Part shown: positions 1 through 7,305 of the stretch, in pieces
Layout of the letters: every line of letters begins with the position of its first letter
How positions within the stretch are numbered: position 1 is the stretch's first letter
Assembly: GCA_020426845.1 (NCBI GenBank)
Contig: JAGQPF010000098.1
Coordinates: 1 to 46,113 of the forward strand
DNA length: 46,113 nucleotides
Direction of reading: 5' to 3'
Source of the DNA: Planctomycetales bacterium
Lineage (GTDB): Bacteria; Planctomycetota; Planctomycetia; Pirellulales; Pirellulaceae
The notes under the pieces: model-generated
Told to the model about the DNA's origin: nothing
The model's database searches: none
The model's input: the letters and a program-made list of their open reading frames with translations, nothing else
Position numbers and translations under genes: made by a program

Positions 1-285
1 ACACCTCACTAAGGCTCTCGCGCCCTCCTTTGGCAGTATAGGAGCGAAGGCGCCGTCAGTCCAGGACGTGCTGCCAGCCTGTGATTGTCGTGGCACAGGC
101 CAGATGGTTGCACGAGAGTTTCGCGGAGCATGCTCCCGGACACCATCACAGGCTGGCATCCTATGCTACGATCGAACTTCGCTTCGCGACGCGAGATAGA
201 GTACAATCGTGCCTCGCGGCACATCCCCTACGATCCCTCCATTCGCTCGCCACCATCTCGCCCACCAACTCAACCGGAGAGGCTC
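1..285. other. Upstream intergenic region with an inverted repeat
   Basis: No gene could be supported here. Short open frames exist on both strands but none has a ribosome site or a recognisable domain. The region holds a perfect 14-bp inverted repeat (72-85 and 145-158) and ends with the GGAGAGG ribosome site of the DUF1501 gene at about 275-282. Confidence 0.6.
72..158. repeat. Inverted repeat of the 'gccagcctg' family
   Basis: The arm TGCCAGCCTGTGAT at 72-85 is exactly complementary to ATCACAGGCTGGCA at 145-158, with a 59-nt spacer. The same core (AGGCTGGCAGCCT and variants) recurs at 15132-15150 and several times at 41813-41985, so this is a dispersed intergenic element rather than a gene-specific site. 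Confidence 0.7.
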
Positions 286-1695
286 ATGGAATCTTTGCCG
301 ATGATCAATCGCCGGACGATTCTCGCCGCGTCGACAGTGGGCTATGCGGGCTTGCGATGGGCGCGGCCGAGCTGCGGCGCTCCGGCTGGCGCCAATTCGG
401 GTGGCGGGCGCGCCAAGTCAACGATCCTGTTTTTTCTTTGTGGCGGTGCCTCACACATTGACACCTGGGACATGAAGCCCGATGCGCCGGCCGAGTATCG
501 TGGAGCATTCGATCCGATCGAAACCTCGGCGGCCGGCGTTCAGCTCTGCGAGCATCTCCCCATGACGGCGAAGAACGCGCACCATTTGGCGATCGTGCGT
601 TCGATCACTGATGGCGGCCGGGCGACCGGAGATCATCATGCGGGGTACTACTACAATCTGACGGGCCGCGTTCCCGACATTACCTTTCGCACGCAGGGCA
701 ACGACCGCCGGCCGCAGCCGACCGACTGGCCTTTTATGGGAACGATCGTCGGCGCCCATCGTCCGCCGCACCCATCGCTGCCACAAACGATCACGCTTCC
801 CCATAAGCCAAGCCGAGCGCCGTACACTCGGCCGGGCCAGTTTGCGGCGAAGTTGGGCGTGCAACATGACCCCTTCTATCTCAACGGGGACTTCGACGCG
901 CCGACCAAGTTTCTCGCGCCCACGCTCTCGTTGGAGCAAGGGTTGTCGCTCGAGCGGATGGGGGAGCGTCGCTCGCTGATGCAGTCATTGAACGACGCTC
1001 GCCGACGGTTCGAGCACGATGACAACGTCGCCAGTCTCGACATCCAAAACCGAAAGGCGTTTCAACTGCTGGCGTCCTCCACCACGGCCGACGCTTTCGA
1101 TTTGGGGCGGGAGTCCGCCGCGACTCTCGAACGCTACGGCGAGACCATCAACGGCATGAGTTTGTTGATGGCCAGGCGACTTGTGGAGGCGGGCGTTCCG
1201 TTCGTGACCGTGTTCTGGAAGGAGAATTCGACGCTGGCGGGAAAATGCCGCAGCGCGGGCGGCTGGGACACACACGGGAACAACTTCAACTGCCTGCGTG
1301 AACATCTGTTGCCCGAATTTGATCGCGCCTACTCCGCGCTGCTGGAAGACCTGCAGCAACGTGGGATGCTGGATGAGACGCTGGTGTTGGTCAGCAGCGA
1401 GATGGGGCGCAAGCCCAAGATCGGCGATCCGCGGTCGGGGGGCGCGAACGGCGCCGGCCGCGACCACTGGACGGCATGCATGAGCGTGCTGATGGCCGGC
1501 GGCGGCGTGCGTGGAGGCCAGTGCTACGGCAAGACCGATCCCGTCGGGGCCTATCCCGTCGAGAACGTCATCACGCCGGCCGAAGTGACTCAAACCGTCT
1601 ACCACGCGATGGGCGTCGACAAGCTCGTCATTGAAGAGAACGGCCGGCCCGTCAATCTGCTCGACAACGGTCGGCCGCTTACGGAGCTGTTCTAA
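286..1695 (+). CDS. DUF1501 family Tat-exported protein
   Basis: The 469-residue protein matches the DUF1501 family, which is very abundant in planctomycetes and has an alkaline-phosphatase/sulfatase-like fold; its substrate is not known. I chose the ATG at 286 because GGAGAGG lies just upstream and the protein then begins with a Tat-type signal (NRRTILAAS, followed by a small-residue stretch). Seen motifs include FFLCGGASHIDTWDMKP near residue 45, GGWDTHGNNF near residue 325, LVSSEMGRKPKIG near 370 and GRDHW followed by MAGGGVRGG, all in the order usual for the family. In planctomycetes these genes often sit after a DUF1549/DUF1553 cytochrome gene; any such partner would lie left of this window. 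The next gene on this strand is 330 bp downstream. Confidence 0.9.
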   Translation: MESLPMINRRTILAASTVGYAGLRWARPSCGAPAGANSGGGRAKSTILFFLCGGASHIDTWDMKPDAPAEYRGAFDPIETSAAGVQLCEHLPMTAKNAHHLAIVRSITDGGRATGDHHAGYYYNLTGRVPDITFRTQGNDRRPQPTDWPFMGTIVGAHRPPHPSLPQTITLPHKPSRAPYTRPGQFAAKLGVQHDPFYLNGDFDAPTKFLAPTLSLEQGLSLERMGERRSLMQSLNDARRRFEHDDNVASLDIQNRKAFQLLASSTTADAFDLGRESAATLERYGETINGMSLLMARRLVEAGVPFVTVFWKENSTLAGKCRSAGGWDTHGNNFNCLREHLLPEFDRAYSALLEDLQQRGMLDETLVLVSSEMGRKPKIGDPRSGGANGAGRDHWTACMSVLMAGGGVRGGQCYGKTDPVGAYPVENVITPAEVTQTVYHAMGVDKLVIEENGRPVNLLDNGRPLTELF

Positions 1696-1817
1696 CTAAC
1701 TTGAGGACATTTCAAAAATCTTCCCTGGCGCAATCGAAGGCAGTTTTTCTGCTGGTTTTATCAACCCGATTGCCGATCGGGAAGTTTTTGAAATGCGTTG
1801 TAGACGCCACAAAGTCT

Positions 1818-1883
1818 GTACGACGGACTTCCAGTCCGTCGTTGCGGCCAGAAGGCTCTCGACGGACTGGAAGTCCGTCGTAC
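1818..1883. repeat. 24-bp perfect inverted repeat, each arm itself palindromic
   Basis: The arm at 1818-1841 is exactly the reverse complement of 1860-1883, with an 18-nt loop. Each arm also contains a smaller palindrome (CGACGGACT-TCC-AGTCCGTCG), so the unit can fold as one long hairpin or two short ones. It lies in the 331-bp gap between two co-directional genes; no gene is supported in that gap. It resembles a REP/MITE-like planctomycete intergenic element and could also help end transcription of the DUF1501 gene, but has no T-tract. Confidence 0.85.
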
Positions 1884-2026
1884 GGCCTCTTACCGCCGCT
1901 GCGGCGCCGCCGAGACCCGCAACGCTGGGCATCTGCAGTCCCCATCTCTTCAGTTTGTAATTCCGCCGACAATCGGTTACAACGTCGCGTGGCAAGGCAG
2001 ACACCCACGCAACGCGAGGTGTAGGG

Positions 2027-3250
2027 ATGGACCGGCGTCATTTTCTTGGCCAGGTGGCCGTGGCCGGAAGCATTGGCTTCTGTGCACGCAATTCTTCTCT
2101 CACTCCACCGCCACCCACATTCACCAAGCCGCAGCTCGTCGGCGCCGAACGATTTGTCTCGGGCGCTCAAGGCTTGCAGTCCGCCGCGGGAATCATTCCG
2201 GTGATCGGCGATGGCAAATGGATCTGGACGGAGCCACCTCAAGACACCGGCTATCTGGAGCCTCGGACGTTCGACTTCGAAGCGGGAATCCGCCTGCGAG
2301 GCAACGGGCCGGCCACTCAGTTGAAAGCGACGACCGTAGTGCCCGTGGAATTGCCCGAGCAATCCATCGACGACATGGCGATCGAAGCTCATGGCTGCGT
2401 TGCCCAGGTGCGATTGGTGGCGCCGACTGCCGGGCAACTGCTGATTAGCGCCCCGTCGATCGCTCCGGGACAGATTGTGCAAGCCGTTGTCCGCATGCGG
2501 CTGACGATGCGCAAACAACATTTTGGATACGCAAAGGATCAATTCCCGGCCGAGCAGACTTATCTGCGCGAAGGCAAGGAGTTTCGCAAGCAATATCTCT
2601 ATGACAGCCCCGGGATTCAAACCCGTCACCAGGAAGTCAAGGATCTCGCCCAGTTGGTTGGCGGTCAGCACGAACACCCCTGGGACAAAGCGGTCGCCTT
2701 CAACACCTGGGTCTGGGAGAACATCGAGAAGCAGGTTGGTCCGTACACGAGCGTGCTGACGGCACTGCGCGAGCGACGAGGTGATTGCGAGGAACGCGCC
2801 GGCGTTTTCTCGGCGCTTTGCCGGGCGTCCGGCATTGCCACTCGGCTGGTTTGGGTCCCGGGCCATTGCTGGGAAGAGATTTACCTTGCGGACCACGAAG
2901 GCCATGGACATTGGATTCCCATCCACACCTCGGGTTACTCGTTCTTTGGGTACACGGGGGTCCACGAATTGGTGTTTCAGAAAGGCGACAACATCCGAGT
3001 GCCGGAGAAACGCAAGACTTTCCGAGTGCTTGAGGAATGGCTGCAGTATTCCGGCAAACGCCCCGAGATTACCTATCACGGCAAGCTTACTCCGATCGCG
3101 CCCTCGGGCGCCGACCCCGGCCCAGGCACGCGAGTGCGTGTCGAGAAGGGCAAGTGGGCGGTGCTGCGCTCCGAATTGAATCGCTACTTCGACTTCGACA
3201 ACAGTCCATTCGCAAAACTGTACGAAGGCGAGTTGCTCACCGACGGCTAA
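2027..3250 (+). CDS. Tat-exported transglutaminase-like protein
   Basis: This 407-residue protein starts with a twin-arginine motif (DRRHFLGQ, residues 2-9) and a short hydrophobic stretch, so it is probably exported in folded form. Residues about 225-305 form a transglutaminase-like (papain-fold) core: GDCEERA places the nucleophile at Cys254 and PGHCWEEIYL places the catalytic His at 280. At the position where such proteins usually carry Asp (consensus W-V-P-V-D-P-T) the sequence reads WIPIHTS, giving His300. Family members act as peptidases or cross-linking enzymes; the substrate here cannot be told. The ATG at 2027 follows a GAGGTG ribosome site. It stands alone, with repeats on both sides. 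Confidence 0.85.
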   Translation: MDRRHFLGQVAVAGSIGFCARNSSLTPPPPTFTKPQLVGAERFVSGAQGLQSAAGIIPVIGDGKWIWTEPPQDTGYLEPRTFDFEAGIRLRGNGPATQLKATTVVPVELPEQSIDDMAIEAHGCVAQVRLVAPTAGQLLISAPSIAPGQIVQAVVRMRLTMRKQHFGYAKDQFPAEQTYLREGKEFRKQYLYDSPGIQTRHQEVKDLAQLVGGQHEHPWDKAVAFNTWVWENIEKQVGPYTSVLTALRERRGDCEERAGVFSALCRASGIATRLVWVPGHCWEEIYLADHEGHGHWIPIHTSGYSFFGYTGVHELVFQKGDNIRVPEKRKTFRVLEEWLQYSGKRPEITYHGKLTPIAPSGADPGPGTRVRVEKGKWAVLRSELNRYFDFDNSPFAKLYEGELLTDG

Positions 3251-3273
3251 CCCGCCACCGGCCAGCGACGCAA

Positions 3274-3389
3274 CGAGCAGCCGCATGGATCGTCCGTAGC
3301 ATGGGCGTCCTCGCCCGTGCGCGGCGAGCAGCCGCATCGATCGTCCGTAGCATGGGCGTCCTCGCCCGTGCGCGGCGAGCAGCCGCATG
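3274..3389. repeat. 51-bp tandem repeat, about 2.3 copies
   Basis: Units begin at 3274, 3325 and 3376 with the same phrase (CGAGCAGCCGCAT), giving an exact 51-bp period; the third copy is partial. Each unit contains GCATGGGCGTCCTCGCCCGTGC, the complement of sequence found just downstream at 3430-3452. No gene is supported between 3251 and 3524. Confidence 0.9.
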
Positions 3390-3429
3390 GCAGTAGAAAT
3401 CGGCCGACGCGGCGGGGTTGCGCAGTCCT

Positions 3430-3502
3430 GCACGGGCGAGGGCGCCCATGCTACGCGCGAAGGCGCCCATGTAACTCGCGAGGGCGATGCTACGCGCGAA
3501 GC
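3430..3502. repeat. Inverted partner copies of the 51-bp repeat core
   Basis: The phrase CACGGGCGAGGGCGCCCATG and degenerate continuations (GCGAAGGCGCCCATG, GCGAGGGCGATG) are the reverse complement of the core of the tandem repeat at 3274-3389, with single changes. Together they can form a large imperfect hairpin downstream of the transglutaminase gene and just after the stop of the minus-strand gene. Confidence 0.75.
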
Positions 3503-3524
3503 GTGTGGCGGCCGACTCTGTTGC

Positions 3525-4013
3525 TCAAAGATACATGCCGACGAAGCCATCGGCCTCGTCGCTGGCCTGCTGGATCTTCTCGATGCGGTCACGCGTCTGC
3601 TGCAGATCTCCGGCGGAAATGTACCGATCGAACTCGGTGATCACGCCCTGACGCACTGTCTCGCTGAACCAGTCGACGACCGGCTGCGTCAGCCAATCGC
3701 AGGTCTCGCCAAGCAAGGTGACTTCCAGGTCACAACGCTCCGTTTTCAGATCGGCGGAGTCCGTGAACACCGTGCCGTGGAATTCGAACTCAAGCGTGCC
3801 GCGCCGGTCGTCATTCACGAGGTGGTATTTGCAGCGGGCGTTGTAGAGAAAGTAGGTGTTGTGAGCGCCATGGTGCTCGATGGCCGCCTTCACTCGCTCA
3901 CAGAGTTGGCGATATTTCGGCGACGCATCCAGCGGCACGTCCACTCGATTGACCGAACGCAACGGCAAGCAGTCGAAACTAAACTCCACCCAACGATCCA
4001 ACTCCGTTGCCAT
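3525..4013 (-). CDS. Conserved hypothetical protein, 162 aa
   Basis: I do not recognise a named family. The protein is soluble, with no signal peptide or membrane segment. It opens with a beta-rich stretch (LDRWVEFSFDCLPLRSVNRV), has an acidic middle region and ends with a long amphipathic helix near residues 110-155 (TRDRIEKIQQASDEADGF). The ATG at 4013 is preceded by AAAGGA at a good distance. Codon use and GC match the neighbours, which argues for a real vertically inherited gene. Its neighbour on the same strand (stop at 4180) lies 166 bp upstream, so co-transcription is possible but unproven. Confidence 0.7.
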   Translation of the reverse strand: MATELDRWVEFSFDCLPLRSVNRVDVPLDASPKYRQLCERVKAAIEHHGAHNTYFLYNARCKYHLVNDDRRGTLEFEFHGTVFTDSADLKTERCDLEVTLLGETCDWLTQPVVDWFSETVRQGVITEFDRYISAGDLQQTRDRIEKIQQASDEADGFVGMYL

Positions 4014-4179
4014 CGACCCAGTCCTTTGCCCAGTGTGGTAGCAGCCTGTTTTTCAACGGCCTGTGGTATCCTCGCCGCCCGTCCCAACAGTGCCGTCCCG
4101 CGCGTCGCATCGGAACGCCTGTATTGGTTCGCTGTATTGTTTCGTTTTCCGCGAGGACCGTCAACGCACACTGCCGGGC

Positions 4180-6306
4180 TCACCGCCCGTTGATGTTGCC
4201 GGCGTTGATTCCGACCGTGGCCCAGCCATATCCTGCGGTGAAGAACGCGGGCAGAATGTCGCCGGCCTTGTCGTACGGCTTGGGTAGCTTTTGCGATTCG
4301 ATCACCAGCTCTTGTTTGAAGACAGAGTCGAACTTGCGAACGATGACTTGTTGCACCGTGATTGCGTCGGGCGGAACAAACTCGTCCGGATCGTCGATGA
4401 TCACCTCCGATTGCACGTCACCCACACGCCGCAAGACCACGCTGCGGGGACGGAGCTCAACTTCGTAGACGGCCGAGAACTCGATCTCGTGATTGACCTT
4501 CGGACGCTTGTCACCCTGGCCGAACTGGTCGCCGCGGAAGCCGAGGTGGATGCGATTGTCTCGAAATCGGACGACTACGGAGTTCTCGCGAGAGAATCGC
4601 ATCGACCATTCCTCGTCGCGTTTCAGCTCGTCGGGGATCTCTCGCTTCAGGTCGGTGAGAATCTGCACGGCGTTCTTGTTGTCCAGCGTGAAGGAGCGCA
4701 GCAAGTTGTCCGCGACATTGCTCAACGCCGACTCGTGAATGCGAATCCACCCGGCGGCGAGCGGCGACATCGGCAACGGCGGCGGCAGTGTGCTCGCGCC
4801 GAGCTGATTGCGGCTTGCGACCAGGAAGCGGCCCCCCAAGCTGTTGAAGTTGGAGGAAAGATTGAGCCAACGAGGGTACAGTTCAAAACGATAGAGCGGC
4901 TTCTGGATCTTCGAGGCGTAGGCTTCGTTGGCCTGAGAGACCAAGGGAGTGACGCGATCGTCGAGCTGTTTTGCGGCCTCCCGCTCGCCCTTGTCCGAGG
5001 CGTATTGCTCGCCCATCGGCTTGAATTCTTGCGCTTTGTTGTAGGCAATTCGGCGCACTAGCCGCAACTTATGCTCGACGCCCGTGATGGTCGACTGCGT
5101 GTCGCAGCGAGCGAAGGCCGGGTCGGCGGACAGCGTGCCGTCCTCCGTGAAAAACATGGCTTTGCTCGCCGTGATCTTCGTGTTGCCGGTGGAGTGCACT
5201 CGAACCTTGCGGCGATATCCGGTGGTGAAAGCCGTCGCCTTCGCGTCCACGCACACTGCAAGTGACACGCCTTTGTCCGACGGGGCCAGGCCGAGGTAGA
5301 ACTGCCCGTTCGTATGGGCCGTGCCGCGAATGTCCGTGCCCATCAGGTGCTCGGACACCGGCGAGGTGTCCGTAATGATGTCGTTGACTCCGGCGCCAGC
5401 CAGCGCCTCGGCCACTCGGACATCGACGTTCGGCTGCCAGTAATGGCCACGCAGACGTCGCACAAATTGCGGAGTTTGCTGCCACTTCTCGAGCAGCATG
5501 AGGTTTTCGCCAATGGCGGCGCGATCCGTCGGGGCCTCGTCCCATTCATAGTTGGCAATGTCTGCCTCGAGCTCCGACAACCAGTTTTCGACGGTCGACT
5601 TGACGGTGTTTTCGGGCACCTTTGCCAGCACGGCGTGCCGAGCGTAGTCGTCCAATGCATTGCGGAATTCGATCACGGGCCGCTCGCCCAACCCCGGATG
5701 TCGCCCATAGAAGTTGTTCCGTAGCGTCAGCAGCCCGTTGTAACGCCGCTGACTGGGACGCTCCGATCGCCTCTCCTCATCCAGCAAGCTGGTGACCGTG
5801 TCCCATTCGAAGTGCTTTCGCCAAGCCTTCGCGTTCTCGGATCCGCTGTTGTTCAAGTAGTTTTCAAGAGCCGTGCGGGCTGTGTCGAGACGCGCCTGCG
5901 TTGCGGCGTACAGTGCCTTGCGGTCTTCCAGCGGCTTGTAATCGGGCAGTGCCCCCGTGATTTGCTGTTGCCGCTTTTGAATGTGTCGAACTGCCGCAAT
6001 GTGCTGCTTCAGCAGCCGTCGCACCTTCGCAATGGGCTCGGCCTCGAGCTCCTTGTCCTTGCCGGCGAAAATCGTGTGGATCTTTTCCAGCTCCGCGACG
6101 TCGGCCGAAGCTCGCTGGATGACCAAGTCCAAGAGGTCCTCGGTCTTCAGTCGTTGGTTCCAGCGGTACCCCGCTTCGTCGAACCCGAGATGCTCCTTCA
6201 ACTCCTGGAGGGCCTGTTCCAGTGGGGCGGTGGAGTTGCCTGTCTGTGCATTGGCACGTCCGACAACACCCAGGACGAGCGCCACGACAATCCAGCAGAA
6301 ACGCAT
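4180..6306 (-). CDS. Large exported hypothetical protein, 708 aa
   Basis: The start at 6306 is preceded by a GAGG ribosome site and gives a clear signal peptide (MRFCWIVVALVLGVVGRANA, cleavage before QTG). An earlier in-frame start at 6456 would bury this signal behind 50 hydrophilic residues. The mature part begins with a helical, charged, probably coiled region (residues about 25-230: EQALQELKEHLGFDE, AKVRRLLKQHIAAVRHIQKR), followed by a mixed alpha/beta part containing SEHLMGTDIRGTAHTNG and a long beta-rich C-terminal half (VNHEIEFSAVYEVELRPRSV). I recognise no catalytic motif. It is likely a periplasmic or surface protein conserved among planctomycetes. It is divergent from the TerB-like gene, with 205 bp between the two starts. 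Confidence 0.8.
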   Translation of the reverse strand: MRFCWIVVALVLGVVGRANAQTGNSTAPLEQALQELKEHLGFDEAGYRWNQRLKTEDLLDLVIQRASADVAELEKIHTIFAGKDKELEAEPIAKVRRLLKQHIAAVRHIQKRQQQITGALPDYKPLEDRKALYAATQARLDTARTALENYLNNSGSENAKAWRKHFEWDTVTSLLDEERRSERPSQRRYNGLLTLRNNFYGRHPGLGERPVIEFRNALDDYARHAVLAKVPENTVKSTVENWLSELEADIANYEWDEAPTDRAAIGENLMLLEKWQQTPQFVRRLRGHYWQPNVDVRVAEALAGAGVNDIITDTSPVSEHLMGTDIRGTAHTNGQFYLGLAPSDKGVSLAVCVDAKATAFTTGYRRKVRVHSTGNTKITASKAMFFTEDGTLSADPAFARCDTQSTITGVEHKLRLVRRIAYNKAQEFKPMGEQYASDKGEREAAKQLDDRVTPLVSQANEAYASKIQKPLYRFELYPRWLNLSSNFNSLGGRFLVASRNQLGASTLPPPLPMSPLAAGWIRIHESALSNVADNLLRSFTLDNKNAVQILTDLKREIPDELKRDEEWSMRFSRENSVVVRFRDNRIHLGFRGDQFGQGDKRPKVNHEIEFSAVYEVELRPRSVVLRRVGDVQSEVIIDDPDEFVPPDAITVQQVIVRKFDSVFKQELVIESQKLPKPYDKAGDILPAFFTAGYGWATVGINAGNINGR

Positions 6307-6511
6307 ATTGGAGTCCTCATCAGACATTCGTCCACGACAAACTCCACCCATTCTTCCTATTTTTAATGACCCCGCAACTGGCCAATTGGGGCATTTTTTC
6401 GCCTTCGCGCTGCTCACCCACGCCCAGACAGAAACTCCCGCGACCGGGTCGTCCAAGGTTTGAGAATTGCTAGAATTCAGGGAAACGCTACATCACCTGA
6501 GGATCCCCCCT

Positions 6512-7078
6512 ATGGCCGAACCACATGGCTTGGAACTTCGACGCAAGGCCCTCGAAGAGTCGTTTTACGCCCGAAAAAATGCGGAATTGCTCGAGCAAAT
6601 GCGGCAACAGCTGGCCTCTGAGCACGCGCGCGAAGATCTGGCCGCCTCCCTTTGCCTCGCCGACAAGGAGCTCGTGAGCGCCCTCGTCGACGCAGGAATC
6701 GAGGTGGACACGATTGCGGCCCTGAGCCTGGTGCCGATGATTGCGGTGGCCTGGGCGGATCGAAAAATCGACGCCGCCGAGCGGGATGCGATCATCAAAG
6801 CCGCCATCGAACACGGCTTGCAGGAGGGCAGCAAGAGTTTTCAGCTGCTGGAGCAGTGGCTCGAAACGGCGCCGGATGACGCGTTGGTGACCCATTGGAC
6901 GGACTACATTGCGGCCCTTCAAGAGACGATGCCGCCGGCCCAACATCGCAAGCTCGGCGAGGAGGTGATTGGCTGCGCTCGCAAGGTCGCCAATTCTGCG
7001 GGAGGCTTTCTCGGGATCGGCAAGATCTCGGATGCCGAAGAGGCGATGCTGAATCGGCTCAAGGAGCCGTTCAAATAA
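6512..7078 (+). CDS. TerB-like domain protein
   Basis: The ATG at 6512 follows CCTGAGG and gives a 188-residue soluble protein. Residues 1-50 form a charged helix (RKNAELLEQMRQQL). Residues about 70-185 match the TerB/DUF533-like all-helical fold, with the characteristic LVPMIAVAWADRKIDAAERD segment at about 70-90, where acidic residues may bind metal in relatives. A Gly-rich loop (AGGFLGIGKIS) lies near the C-terminus. TerB-like domains occur in tellurite/stress proteins and as general metal-sensing helical modules; the role here is not known. It is not accompanied by other ter genes. Confidence 0.75.
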   Translation: MAEPHGLELRRKALEESFYARKNAELLEQMRQQLASEHAREDLAASLCLADKELVSALVDAGIEVDTIAALSLVPMIAVAWADRKIDAAERDAIIKAAIEHGLQEGSKSFQLLEQWLETAPDDALVTHWTDYIAALQETMPPAQHRKLGEEVIGCARKVANSAGGFLGIGKISDAEEAMLNRLKEPFK

Positions 7079-7208
7079 CGAGCTGCTTGGCGCGCCGGCG
7101 GCGCTGCGGAATGCGGGGCCTTATAACCGGCGCCATGCGTTCGAACTGAACAGGCATGAGGCTTTTTCTCAACATCGCCTGTTGCCAAATCGCCACATGT
7201 TGCCCACG

Positions 7209-7291
7209 AGTGCTACGTTTGCGAGGACGAATTCTATCCGCTCGGCATTTTCGACTCCGAGCGGGGAATTCGCACTTCCCATCGTAGCACT
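7209..7291. repeat. Long imperfect hairpin in the leader of the DUF11 gene
   Basis: Nested complementary segments occur in order: AGTGCTACG (7209-7217) with CGTAGCACT (7283-7291), GAATTC (7229-7234) with GAATTC (7266-7271), and CCGCTCGG (7238-7245) with CCGAGCGG (7257-7264). The tip loop is 11 nt. The structure ends 14 nt before the proposed start at 7306, so in the transcript it would sit next to the ribosome-binding region. It may be a dispersed palindromic element or a leader structure. Confidence 0.75.
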
Positions 7292-7305
7292 TTGTCGGCG
7301 GCGAC

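Noticed and set aside
3274..3389. CRISPR array
   Set aside because: The units are directly adjacent without variable spacers, so this is a plain tandem repeat.
1712..3592. Long minus-strand frame of 626 codons
   Set aside because: It runs antisense to the well-supported transglutaminase gene; its Arg/Ala/His-rich sequence and repeated segments come from the tandem repeat, and it has no ribosome site.
6512..7078. Tellurite resistance cluster
   Set aside because: Only a TerB-like fold is present, without terC, terD, terE or other ter genes.
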